Assembly: GCA_003024175.1 (NCBI GenBank)
Contig: MDYQ01000307.1
Coordinates: 1 to 26,344, forward strand
DNA from: Planoprotostelium fungivorum
Lineage: Eukaryota > Evosea > Variosea > Cavosteliida > Cavosteliaceae
DNA: 26,344 nucleotides
Direction: 5' to 3'
Both the position numbers and the translations under genes were made by a program. The first letter of the stretch is position 1; every line of letters starts with the position of its first letter. Shown piece by piece: positions 1 to 11,340 of the stretch. The notes under the pieces were generated by a model, which searched no databases, was not told the DNA's origin, and saw only the letters and a program-made list of their open reading frames with translations.

Positions 1-16
1 CTCTCAGATCACCAAC

Positions 17-2638
17 ATGATCTTCCGTCTGGCAGCCAACAGAGGAAATGTCTGCAAGTCGAGAAATTCCTATATATACCCTAGAACTCTTCAGAAATCA
101 GGACGGCAAGTTCGTTCTTTCAGTTCCTTTATTCAAGGAGTGGACGTGATTGTCATAGGGGGAGGTCAGGCTTTTGTATTGTGTCGATCACAGGTGTAAA
201 TGATTTTGCAGGTCATGCAGGTTGCGAGGCGGCAGCAGCTTCAGGTCGAATGGGTGCCAAAACTGTTCTCATTACACAGCGAAAAGTGAGCGTTTTCCAT
301 CAACCTTTGTTGTTGATCGAAAACAGGATACAATAGGTGAAGACATTCATGTTCGCCGGTCTGATGAATAATCGTGACAAAGGTGTGTTGAGCTGCAACC
401 CTTCTATAGGAGGTGTGGGTAAGGGTCACATCGTCAAAGAGATCGATGCTCTAGACGGTTTGATGGGCCGTGTGGCCGACTTAGCAGGTAAACAACAATA
501 TCCCCCCTTCTGTGAAAGATATCTGAAGGAAAAAAGGAATCCACTATCGAGTCTTGAACGTCACCAAAGGCTACGCCGTGCAGGGACCGAGGGCACAGAT
601 GGACAGAGACATCTACAAACAAAGCATGCAGCAGGTGAGACCTCCTCTCTTCTCGCCTGACGCCACCAGGAGCTCGAAAAGACACCCAACCTGAGCATTT
701 TAGAGGGAACCGTAGACGACATCTTAGAAGAGAAGGTGAGATAAAAGAGAGACGATCACTCACATCAAAAAGGAGACGAGCGGAAGTTACGTGAATCGAG
801 TGAAGGGGGTGAGACTGAAGGATGGAAGAGAAGTTCTATGTGGAAGCCTCGTGTTGACCACGGGAACGTTTCTCGGTGGTACCATCCACTGCGGGACGCA
901 CAGCCAACCTGCAGGTCAGTCGATCATTGTGCGATAGAAGGGTACATTTCAGCACGATTGGTGGATACGATAGGAATCGAGAGTTGAGACGCTCGATAGG
1001 TAGAGCTGGAGAGGGAGAAGAGGGAATCCATGCTCTAGCCGAGAACATGAAGAAGAACTTTCCACTGTCTCACATGAGAACGGGTACACCACCACGCCTG
1101 CACGGAAAGAGCATTCGGTACGACGACCTAGAGCCCCAACCCTCCGATGCAGAGCCACATCCACTCAGTTATCTCAACGTGGGCCACCGACCGAGAGAGA
1201 CCGTGACGTGTCACATCACCCACACCACCCAGCAGACACACGACATCGTCCGAGATCACATTCACCTCTCTCCAAAGTTGATCGGGAACGAAGGACATGG
1301 AGTGGGCCCGAGATACTGTCCTTCTCTCGAGAGTAAGGTGAGATGATATCGTAAGTGAAATGCTAAGGGAGATAGGTGAAGAGGTATCCCGACCGAACGC
1401 ATCACATTTTCCTGGAGCCGGAAGGATTGAATACAGATCTCGTCTACCCCAATGGAATCTCCACTTCTCTTCCCGCTGACATCCAGTTGTCCATGGTGAT
1501 GGATCGATGTTACCTCTCAGACTGAGACGAGACAGTTGAGGACGATACCTGGTCTGGAGAACGTGGAGATGGCCAGACCCGGATATTCGGTGGAGTATCT
1601 GTACAACGATCCCACGTCACTGCATCCTACGCTGGAGACCAAGAGGGTCAGTCATGAGTCGACCTCGCGTGAACTGAACGATTCGAAGGTGAAGGGTCTC
1701 TACTTTGCGGGGCAGTTGAACGGCAGCACTGGTTACGAAGAAGCGGCCGGGCAAGGATTATACGCAGGGATAAACGCCGCTCTATCCGTAGGAAAGCGTG
1801 AAGCCTTCTTGATGGATCGATCGCAAGGTGATCAACTCGAATATCACACGAGTAGAAGGAATAAGCTCCTCCCGTTTAACTGCACGATGAAGATTGAGGA
1901 AGAACAGGTTACATCGGAGTGATGGTGGATGATTTAGTCAACAAGGGAACGAAAGAGCCGTATCGGATATTCACTTCGAGATCAGAGTATAGATTATCGT
2001 TGAGACCGGACAATGCAGATCAACGTCTGACGGTGAGAGTGAAGAGAAGGAGAGGGTTGATGATCGTAGGCCATCGGACGCCAGCTCGGCTGCGTATCGA
2101 CAGAGAGAAACGCCATGTTCAACAAGAAGATGGAAGAGCTTTCGAGATATCGCCAGATGTTATCTTCTGTGTCCCTCACGGCGACAGCCTGGTCCAAGCA
2201 CGGAGCATCCATCGATCCACACGGAGTATCCAGGAGCGGACTGGAGGCCATCGGAAAGCATCGAGTGAGCATGGACAAGCTGAGAGAGATCTGGCCAGAA
2301 CAACTGAAAGACATGACGAGAGAGACAGAGAGACAGCTGACCATCGAGGCCTACTACCACGATCATCTCATCCGGTGAGAGCGAGAGACGTTTCAAAGTT
2401 GATGGAAAACAGACAGGAGCGCGAGATCGGCGTGTTTAAGAGAGATCTGAACAGGAGCATCCCAGAAGACTTTGACTTTGGCCGGTTGAAGTCTCTGTCG
2501 AATGAAGAGAGGGAGAAGTTGAACACGATGAAACCGAGGAGCATCGCAGCAGCGACATCGATCTGTGGGATCACACCCAACACTGTACTGGAGCTCATTC
2601 GCTTTTCGTCACCTCGGAGACCCATGAATATAGATTGA
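17..2638 (+). CDS. MTO1: Mitochondrial tRNA uridine-34 carboxymethylaminomethyl modification enzyme (MTO1/GidA/MnmG)
   Basis: FAD enzyme that with a MnmE/GTPBP3-type GTPase modifies wobble U34 of mitochondrial tRNAs. Exons by splice phase and family motifs: 17-164, 212-285, 327-336, 383-487, 537-634, 670-735, 773-914, 1000-1337, 1376-1495, 1536-1646, 1689-1827, 1908-2032, 2070-2374, 2413-2638; the total is 2007 nt, 668 residues, normal for the family. Residues 1-40 are rich in Arg and Ser without acidic residues, as expected of a mitochondrial presequence. The Rossmann motif [10 protein letters not shown] starts near residue 48. SCNPSIGG (near 81) and YCPSLE carry the two conserved cysteines; [22 protein letters not shown] and the C-terminal IPEDFDF and GITP blocks follow in the right order. 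The 10-nt exon supplies DTI plus one base of Gly. The 1647-1688 intron has no stop and is a multiple of three, so it could also be retained. The ATG at 17 is the first in frame, but an upstream exon outside the window cannot be excluded. Confidence 0.93.
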
Positions 2639-2843
2639 GTGTACTTTTTTGTATCACTGTTGGGGAGGGAGATAATCCGATGCATTGTCTCGATTCAGAA
2701 AGATTTATCTTGATTAGATATCAAACCGATGGTTTATTTCATGTACGAAACATTTCTTCCCCTCAATGCTCACAAATTGAATTCCTGAGATCTTGTTCGA
2801 CGCGTAGTAGTAGATGCAAGTAAGCAGTTCAGTGAAGAAGATG

Positions 2844-3263
2844 TCATGAACAGGATAATGAAGAATCTGGCTGCAAGAGTGAACGTTCACTGTCATTGTA
2901 TTCCATTGACAGTGTGTCATTTTGTATTATATTTCTGATCAATGTATATAACGCCAACGCCAATACAAGGTTGTAGAAGAGATTGGCTTGTTCTCTGAGC
3001 CAAATCCAGAGGAAGGTCCTACTGATCCAGGTGCATAGCCAGTCGAATCCAGACCCATAGTGGGGCAATTGTTGTGTTGAAGAGCACAATAAGGAATCTG
3101 GAGACCCCTTCACGGACTGCTGGAATAAGAAGGAGGAGGGCTGAGAAATCTTTGACAAAGTTGTAGATTGTATTGAATCTTGCCCAGTTCCCTCCTCCAA
3201 ACCACCGTGAGAGAATAGATGCGCTCACGGGAATACCCAGAACAATAACTGCAAAGATGATAC
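2844..3263 (-). CDS. Small multi-pass membrane protein, 5' end unresolved
   Basis: Unrecognised protein. The last exon is 2994-2844 and the one before runs from about 3263 to 3023, joined across a 28-nt GT-AG intron (3022-2995) in phase 2. The joined frame has hydrophobic stretches FAVIVLGIPV, FSALLLLIPAV, FLIVLF and LFYNLVLALALYTLI, so three or four membrane segments, and ends in a short polar Ser-rich tail. The first ATG in the upstream exon is at 3228, but the frame stays open to the AG at about 3264, so an upstream exon is likely. A possible upstream exon near 3480-3540 (reading KLIRRGVILTAWK) does not join in phase with it, and the intervening stretch would be unusually long for this window. 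It converges on MTO1 with 205 bp between stop codons. Confidence 0.55.
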
Positions 3264-3742
3264 CTGATTAGCAATTGGTTGGTGTGTCAGGAAGTGTGTT
3301 TGTGATGGCAGATAACATAGAATATAAAGGAGACAGGGATACCAAAGAACACGTGGAGCAGGAAGTGACGCGCCGACGTGCGGGCGTTAAGCGAATATAT
3401 AGAGAATACAAAAAAGAAGCGAGGACGAGGGCGAGTGAGCGCGGGCGAGACGGGATATCAGGACTCACCAGTGAGCGTTCTTCCAGGCGGTGAGGATGAC
3501 ACCTCGTCTGATTAGCTTGCCAGGCTGGTATTCCAATTATGTCATCGAAGGAGACGCTTTGTGTTGTTAAGGTCGGTCTTGAATTGAGCAAAATAGTCGA
3601 TCATCCTGCGAGCGACGTCAGAACTTGCAAGAGTGGTGGTGTTCACCTTTGTTTGCTTCTGATCTGTGCTGCCTCCGCTTGGAAATCCCCGTTGTAGCGC
3701 ATCAAACAGGACCTGTTCGCGCAACAGATTACCAATTCGACC

Positions 3743-4716
3743 ATGCAGGAACCAACCGCCACTTTCAGCATCACGTTCAGTCTTTTCGTCCCGTCGGTTG
3801 GTGGCATCAGCTCTCTTCTTCCAAACGACCACCCATCCAAGGGTCACTCCAACTCATGGTACTATCAGCAAATTTGGAAAGCTCTTCACAAATTCGGATA
3901 CCGACGAGTTCACTCCGTCTGGGCTTGTGAGACGACCTTCAGTCAGGCCACCCACCATGCAGCTCAGCTCAAGAATGCATGCTCCTGGATGGAGGTCCCC
4001 GGAGTCGTCAAACAGTTGGATGTTCTCGAAGTGCGCCCGCGACTTGACAGAGGCGCCATCATCAACACCCCAGAGCGAGCCCAGCCCCTGAACGTCCGAG
4101 ATAACAATTCGACAGATTCCCTGGAGGCAGTTCCTTGTGGTCCTTCAACTGAAGAGATGCTGGAAGACATTCTCATCTCGGACATCGACACACGAACTCT
4201 TCATAACGAGATCGCAGTAAGGTTGGGAGTCAAGTATCTCGCAGACGTCGATGAAACTGTTGAAAACAAAAAGTCCCTCCCCATCTGTGTGTACGGGAAG
4301 GTGAGACATTCATCGTACGGCATAAGGCATGACTGATTTGATCAATTTGAACTTTCGAACCATGGTCGCAGCTACCGTCCAATTCCAAAGGAGCAAGAAA
4401 CGCAAGACGGTCATCTTCCTCCTGGACACTGGCTCCCCTTATTCGACTCTCTGCGAAGAGGTGTGCACAGATCCTTGTCTGTTTCGACTGACCACCCCAG
4501 GTGATACAGGAGTTCAATGCCGATGTCACGGAGAATTTTCACATCTGGTTTGAGGGTTTACAGATTGCGGCCTCTCTCTCCGCCCCCCAGGGTAACTATC
4601 GTGACATCAATCTACTTGGTGCCCAGTCATTGGCATCCATGTCGGCTAGAATAGAGCTCAATTATGCCGACAATGCACACAAGGGGACTCTGAATATTGG
4701 ATTCGATTCATTATGA
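3743..4716 (+). CDS. Retropepsin-like aspartic protease domain protein
   Basis: Predicted aspartic protease of the retropepsin fold, or a fold relative. Exons 3743-4286, 4327-4460 and 4501-4716 join in phase (40-nt introns) to give 297 residues. The second exon carries the catalytic-type motif VIFLLDTGSPYSTL, that is hydrophobic strand plus Asp-Thr-Gly-Ser, near residue 207; about 60 residues later DINLLGAQSL matches the hydrophobic-Leu-Gly element that pairs with the active site in retropepsins. The protein then stops, so there is one protease domain and no reverse transcriptase, integrase or zinc knuckle. It is therefore more like host single-domain retropepsin-like proteins than a retroelement polyprotein. 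The N-terminal 200 residues are polar and unrecognised. The exact ATG is uncertain; 3743 is the first in the open frame and a later Met at about 3992 is possible. Confidence 0.6.
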
Positions 4717-4933
4717 AGTTAATGGTGTGTCTTGTATTCTTGAAGGAGAATTTTATTTCTGCGGGCCAAACGTGAAATTCCCGGGGCGTTTGTCTCGTTG
4801 CGACGACCTTTGCAGGTGAGAGGATGGCAATTCTCCTGTTCTGGGACCGAACAGAATTCCTCTCTGACGATAGAAGATGCTCGTTGTTGCAAGACTTCTG
4901 GTGATATTTATTCGTATCACGTCGAGCACCGAG

Positions 4934-5530
4934 TCATCCTCTTTACGCCATCCAAAGCCATCGGATTCAACTGTCGACGAGACGATGCTCCCTTGGCACG
5001 GTTTTCATCCGATGATCGTTTACATTGAGGGTAAATGAGAGCCCGTAGGATGGAAAGCAGTCACTATGGCCGTGAAACTTGGTGTAGCGAGCCGTCCCTA
5101 CCTCATTTCCTGCATCCCAGAGATTACAAAACACATCAAGCCGTATCAGGCCCTAGCAACCGTAGGAAGAATAGCTCAGAGACACAAGTTATCTGTCTGT
5201 GGAGATGGATGGTTTGGTCGGGCAGGGTACATGGAATCAGGGACGGATTTTTTGACCTTCGGTATGAAGCTGACTGAGGATGCACCGCTGTACACGATCA
5301 TGCTGCACAGATTACACAATGGGCAGTTCCGAGTGTTTTCAAACGGCCAAATACTAGTATCAGCCTACAGAGGAGACTCAGCGCTAATCGTAGCAACGTC
5401 AAACGCAACGACAGATGTCACAGACGAGCGGAGAATTCCCATAACGACTCCAGTCGATGCCATTCTTGTAGAACAAGTCAAACGGCTGCACAAGATGAAT
5501 AAGTCAGGTCTCACCTCTCTAGACAACTAG
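4934..5530 (+). pseudogene. PiggyBac-like DDE transposase remnant
   Basis: Fragment resembling the catalytic core of PiggyBac-family transposases. The reading frame gives VDETMLPWHG (first catalytic Asp in the family's D-E-x-M context), then YIEGK, stop, EPVGWK, then KLGVAS, then VCGDGWFG (second Asp in the D-x-W/Y-F context). After that comes ALIVATSN, matching the hydrophobic V-x-x-x-S/T-S strand, and finally MNKSG followed by an Asp-rich end where the third Asp is expected. A TGA at 5036-5038 interrupts the frame; removing an 18-, 27- or 30-nt GT-AG intron starting at 5031 would also clear it. No N-terminal domain is visible, because the retropepsin gene ends only 218 bp upstream, and no C-terminal zinc-binding domain or terminal inverted repeats were seen. 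The identification is by eye from motif order. Confidence 0.45.
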
Positions 5531-5787
5531 GAAGATCATCAGGTGATTTTGAAGATATTATGTTGATGTACAGCGAAGATTGAGACCAATAGGAGGAACA
5601 AAGATGCAGTTGGCTTGGGGTCTCATGGCTGGCGACCGAGATCTTGGCTCAGAATCACACCAAGACATTCTCATATTTATTTAAAGTAGGGTGACCCTCA
5701 GATGTCTGCTGTTGTTGAGTACACCGGTTGTACGTTGATGATTCGGTTTTTGCTGTCTGACCTAAAGACAAGCTAAGTTTTATTGTA
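5531..5787. other. Intergenic space between transposase remnant and receptor kinase
   Basis: No supported gene. It holds the 3' flank of the receptor kinase on the minus strand, including the AATAAA listed separately, and possibly decayed C-terminal sequence of the transposase. Short frames here contain stops and have no recognisable motif. Confidence 0.4.
5779..5784 (-). terminator. AATAAA polyadenylation signal of the receptor kinase gene
   Basis: Reading the minus strand, AATAAA follows the TGA stop (5790-5788) after only 3 nt. This gives an extremely short 3' untranslated region if it is used. Confidence 0.5.
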
Positions 5788-8700
5788 TCATACATTGTTC
5801 TCAGTCGACCTGCTCTGGGGTGCGCTGCTGCCCCTGGTGGCATTGTTGCGCTGCGAGCCATTGAAGGGGACATACATGGTGGTTGCATCAGAATCCGAAG
5901 GCTGTCCATATTCGAATTGCATCACCGGCTCCGGCTGCACACGATCAATCAACAACCTTCATCACAACAACACAAACCTTTGGTTCTGCAGATCGAACTT
6001 TGAGAAACTCGCAGATCTCTAAAAAGTCGGGTCTGTTCTCAGGCTCCTGCTCCCAACAGTCTGAACGCAATCAGAATTCCTTTCATGAAAGAGACAACGA
6101 TGACTCACTGATCATTAGATCGGTGAATTGAGCGGGAACTTCATCGGGGATGGCGAGTCTCGCTCCTGCCAACACATCCACGGCTGCGTTCACTGGAGTG
6201 ACACCCTCCCAGGGCTCCTTCTGAGTACAGATCTGGTCCCGTGTCAATCTTCATCGCTCTCCTTCCTCTCACCTCCCACACGGTGACACCAAAGGCGAAG
6301 GCGTCTGATTTGGTGGAATACTTTCTCATGTTGATGGCTTCGGGCGCCATCCATTTGATGGGTCCCACCATGGATTGAGTCTGACCTGCATTGTCCTCCG
6401 TCTCGGTGAGTCTGGACAATCCAAAGTCACTGATCTTGGGCTCTAAATGTTCCGTCAACAGAACGTTACGTGCTGCCAGATCTCTGTGTACGATCTGATA
6501 CGGTTCAGTGACGCCTGCAAGTCCTCCACTTCACCTTTTCGGCAGAGAGGTGAACCATTCCCAATGCGATACCCTTGATGAACTTGAACTTGGTGTCGTG
6601 GTCGAGGTCGGCGTTCTTGTTGAGGTAGCTCAACAGAGATCCTCCGTGACAGAATTCACTGTCTGAGTCAGGAGATGTGCCAACGTGGTGACTCACGTGA
6701 CCATTCCCAGTGGATCGGGGGTGACAGTGATTCCTAAGAACAAGACGACGTTGGGGTGAGGTCTCAGGTTCTGCATCAGCTTGATCTCTCCCAAGAACTC
6801 GTCTAAGCTCTGCTGAGTGAGAGTGGACTGGTTGATCACTTGTTTCACGGCCGCATTGATGCCTCTCCACTGCATTCCATCAGCTCTTGTGACGACGATT
6901 CATTCTCATCACCTGAACGCTGTAGACCACACCGAAAGCACCCTGACCGACCTTGACAAAGTTCTTCATCTCGTCCCACTTGAGAATGACGGCCTTGTCG
7001 TCCAGAGACACGCGTAGATCCATGGGGAAGGAGTCCGGCCCGTGTCTCTTCGATCTGATCTGCATCAGTTGATCTGTAATGGTGGATGACGTACCTCTTG
7101 ACGATGATGAGAGTGGCGACGACGACACCGACCAAGAGGAGGAAGACGACACCACCGACGACACCACCGATGATGGCAGCGCTGTTGGAGGAAGAGGGCT
7201 GGTTGGTGTTGGGTGCGTTGATTGCATCACCGGTGGGTGTGGGAGAAGAGCTGGTGGGAGGGTCGCTGGAGCAAGAGCCACCACCCGAAGCGCTGGCGAT
7301 ATAGTAGGTGCCTGTGTACCGTCAGAGAGTTGGATCGAATCGATGAATCACCGTTGGGGCAGGTCAAATTGCTCTGAGTGAATTGTCCATTGAGCACGAC
7401 GTTACCGTTGGTGGCAGTGGAGACGTCGTTCTGTGCAACGTTGTTGTTGGTTCCGGAGATTTGTCCGCTCGTGAAGACGTAAGCCATGGCACCCGAAGTG
7501 GCACTGTTATCCGTCGCGTTGGAATTAGACAGCAGAAGGGTGCTGCCGGAGACACCAAAGAGGGCACCTTGCTGAGCCGTGTTGTTGGTGAATGTGGAAG
7601 AAGAGACGTCAGCGTTCTGGTACATCATCATGACTCCTCCCTTCGGTGCCTGGTTTCCAGCGAAGCTAGAGCGATCGATGTTGGCATTGGTAACAGCTCT
7701 GCGAGATGAAGCTGCACGATTTAGTGATGTGAGACGATCATCACAGTATTCACCGGTGGGGGTGATGTCCAAGTGGAGTGCACCTCCCTCGGCTGTGGCA
7801 GAGTTGTAATTGAAGCGAGATCCAGTGACGTTGAGAGAGGGTGTGTTGATGTACACTCCGGCACCCTTCGAAGCAGCGTTGTGGAACATGTCCACGTCCT
7901 CCAGATAAACGGAGGAAGGGGATCTAGAGGAGATACCTCCTCCCGTGCTGCTGGCCGTATTGTAAGTAACAGTTGTACGGAAGATCTGGATCTGATGTCG
8001 TTCAGCGAATGCTTGTGAATGTGACTTACGGTGGTCTGTGTGGATACGTAGACGGCAGCTCCATCGGTAGCCCTGCTACAATTCAGCAAAGAGGAATATA
8101 AGAGATCCATGAAGAAGAGAGGTGGTAGAGCACTCACTTGTTACCGTTGAAGATGGAATCGTACACGGAGACAGTTGGGGTCTGAGAAGATGAGAAGGAG
8201 AGGAGAAAGGAGATCTCACCGCAGTTCCGAACACCCAGATAGAGCCTCCAGCACCGGTGGCAGTATTTCCAAGGAAAGCGGATGAGTAGACGACCAATTG
8301 TGTCATGGATCCCTGCACTGAGAGGACACCCCCGTTGCTCGCCTGAACAGGTCAATTTCTATATTCCATCGCTCTAACTCACCTGATTGTTCGAGAAGGT
8401 GCAGTTGTAGACGTTGATGCCCGTGCCAGAGGCGATCTTAGACACGGTGACGACTCCAGAGTTACCGGTGAAGGTCGTGTTGCTGAGAGTGACGATACCA
8501 AAGGAACCAGAGAGATAGATCACACCTCCTCCCACGTTATTGTTGCTCACGTAGGAATTGGCCACATTGATGTTTCCGATGCTGCCTTCAAAGTAGAGAG
8601 CACCCTGCGATCCAGTGTGGCTCAGCACTTGGGTGTTGACGAGAGAGACTGAACAACTGGAACAAGTGGTGGAGTAGGTGATGGTGGCTCCGGTGACACC

Positions 8701-11340
8701 CTGGTTGTTGGATAATACAGAATTGCTCAGAGACAGCGTCTGAAGATAACCGATGACCGTGATGGCACCTCCTCTCAGAGATGCACTGTTACCAGAGATG
8801 GTGACGTTATCTACGATCAACTGTCGAGAGATGAGACGTCATCGTGAGATCTCAAACTCACGTTCGTGACAGAGCTGAGCAATCCCACCAAGATACCCGT
8901 TCCCTGAGTGGCACTATTGCCCTGAGAGATAGTCAATCAGATGTACTATGATGGAATGAATGAGACACACCTGTAAGACGGCGTTGGTGAGGTATACGTT
9001 GTTGATGACGGTGTTGCTGATGAAGATTCCGTTCGTGTTGGACGGACCCAGTACGACGGAGCTGATGTTGAAGACAGAGATCTCGGCATCCGTGCACACG
9101 ATTCCGCTGCTGGTGGAGGACTGGAAATGCTGGAAGTTGACGTTGCTGACGGTGACCGCGATGGCTGGTTGAGTGGACACCTTCTTGATCTGAAGGCCGC
9201 AAGTGATGGCGCCAGTGTTCACCGCGTTGACGTTAGTGATGGAGATGGTGGATCCAGTGGGAGCGGACACGGTGATGAGACCGTATGAGCTGGAACCCGA
9301 GGTGATGTTCTGGATGTTGAGAGAGTCCATCTGCACGTTGCTGTTGAGGGAGCTGTAGAAGGTGGCACCTCCAGAGTTGGTGTGGGTGATGTTGCTCACG
9401 GTGATCTGCGCAATGGTACCGTACAGTCCCAGTGCATTGCGGTCTGCGTTTGAGCCATCGAAGACCAGGTTACGTGCGGTGACGCTGTTGAGAGTGCTGG
9501 TACTCCACACGTAGATGTGAGAGTATGCGAAGGAGTGGATGTTCCGGAAGACACTGTCGGTGATGGTCAAGTCCGGCCGGTTGACGGCACCCGAGCTCTT
9601 CCACAGAGAGATCATGACACCGGTGGAGTCGGCGAAAAGGTTGTTGCGGAAGGTGACCGTCTGTGCACTATCACTGACGAGAACGGCACCAGCGTTAGCG
9701 TTAACGTTTCTGAAGGTGCTGTCCACCACGGTGACGAGAGTGGTAGCGGAGTCACAGGCTGAAGGGATCAGCTGACCTGACGTGATGAATGGACTCACTG
9801 ATGACTGAGGCGGCGGTGCTGAGAGATGAGACGGGGCTCGTCACGGTGGGGTTGTATTCTGCGGTGTTGAGGATATCGGAGAAAGAGCTGCTGTAGACGT
9901 TGACGATGGCAGCCTGAGTGAAGAGGAAGGGATTGTAAGAAGTAGAGTTCCTGACCCGCACGTTACGCAGAGTGAGGGAGTTACCTCCTGTCAGGTGTCA
10001 GATGTGAGGTGGAGAGAGAGGTGACACAGGATGTGGATGCTCACCGTAGGCGGTGATCTGAGAGTTGTTGTACGAGAGGTCATAGAAGAGAGAGTCTGAG
10101 ATCTCGATGGTGGGATAGTTGGTGGCGTAGATGAAACTGTTGTCCATGCGACGGAAGGTGCTGTTTCGGACGGTGATGGAAGAGCCACCCGAGGTGGCAT
10201 AGAAGAAGGGAGCATTGGAACCACCCTCGAGGCTGACATTCTGCATGTAGACTATGGTGGATTGGACATTCCAGTACATCTGAACCTTGTTGTACTGGAA
10301 GGAAGTGTTCCTCAAGTCCAAGTTAACTGCAGGGTTCATCAGCACAGCCAGGTTCGGGGCAGTGTTGTTGACGAAGGTGCAGTTGGACATGGTGACGGGA
10401 GCGATCGAGAAAGATTGGGTGCTGACGATGTCGTTAAACCCGAAATTATTGTAGAAGTTGCAGTTGGTTATATTCATGGTGTAGGTGACGGAGGCGCTCA
10501 CGCATCGGGCACCTACAACAGAATCAGCATGTTAATCGGATGAGGAGAGATGAAGTACTCACAAATGTTGTTCGTGAAGTTTGAAGAATCGATGGTCAAG
10601 TAGAGGTAACTCTTCCTGTTGATGATACCCTGATTACTCGAGAAAGTGAAAGTGTTGTTGTTGAAAGTCGAACCGGTGATGCTGTATGTAGTTCCTCCAT
10701 TGAACGTGTAAAGAACAGAGATCCTAACGATGTTATCGGTGGAGACGATGTTGGTAGCATTGATGGCTCCGACAGATCCGAACCAGACAAAATGGATGAG
10801 ATTACTGCCGCTGACGACCAAGTTGGTCAAGGTGGACTGCAATGCGGTAGTGTTGAGGCAATCTACACACGTCAATTTATATTTCTGAGTGAGATTTATC
10901 TCACTGAAAGCGGAGATGTTTCTGAAGCTGCAGTCCGACACGGTGAGGTTGGTGCAGTTCAGTTGGAAGAGACCTCCATTGATGACGTTCGGAACGGTGA
11001 AATCCAAGTTAGAGATACTGATATTCTGAGCCCCGCTGATGGATATTGCAACATTGTTGACCGCGGTCCGGGTGTCGGCAGTGAGTATCACGGACTGAAG
11101 ACCATAGCGCGCGTTAAAGATGTAGGATTGCAGCGAAGGGGCACTGATGGGCCCGATCACTTGGAATACTATGTTCGGATCCGAGTTCTTTACAGCCGTG
11201 TTCCATGCTGCATCGACGTTAGTGTTTGACGATGCACTTCTAGACACACCTGTTGGAATATCCGAGTAGATAGTGATATTGTACACATCGGCTAAAGATA
11301 CAGCGACCAAGAAGGTCAAGAGAAGGCAGCGGTTGAGCAT
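5788..11340 (-). CDS. Single-pass receptor kinase: beta-helix-type ectodomain, membrane span, tyrosine-kinase-like domain
   Basis: Predicted cell-surface receptor kinase of 1577 residues. Exons: 11340-10563, 10512-10045, 9987-9799, 9758-8971, 8921-8862, 8820-8383, 8342-8220, 8181-8138, 8072-8030, 7991-7754, 7696-7352, 7311-7095, 7054-6913, 6869-6697, 6658-6535, 6494-6273, 6220-6109, 6060-5978, 5934-5788; all phases agree. A signal peptide (MLNRCLLLTFLVAVSLA) starts at 11340; an in-frame ATG at 11367 would add nine residues. About 1150 residues of Asn/Ser/Thr/Val-rich repeats (pattern like NSTF-NN-A, VSNSTF) suggest a right-handed parallel beta-helix with many N-glycosylation sites. The membrane helix is near 1217-1241, followed by a basic KRSKR stop-transfer. 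The kinase has the GQGAFG loop, AAVK (Lys about 1300), HRDLAARN (Asp about 1395), DFG (about 1413), WMAPE and CW..P..RP, so all catalytic residues are present. HRDLAARN is typical of tyrosine kinases; specificity is not provable here. Confidence 0.88.

Noticed and set aside
3275-3493. Plus-strand frame rich in Arg/Glu/Lys
   Set aside because: It has no start context or splice partner and lies where the minus-strand membrane protein should have its upstream intron.
6494-6540. Apparent frameshift inside the receptor kinase domain before HRDLAARN
   Set aside because: A 20-nt GT-AG removal fails to restore frame, but a 40-nt intron (6534-6495) does and gives the standard spacing LSAEK-IVHRDLAARN.
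7079-7381. Asp-rich plus-strand frame opposite the membrane span
   Set aside because: It is the antisense of Val/Ser-rich codons of the receptor's transmembrane region.
9759-9798. A 22-nt intron in the receptor ectodomain
   Set aside because: A later acceptor gives a 40-nt intron in the same phase, matching the usual length here.
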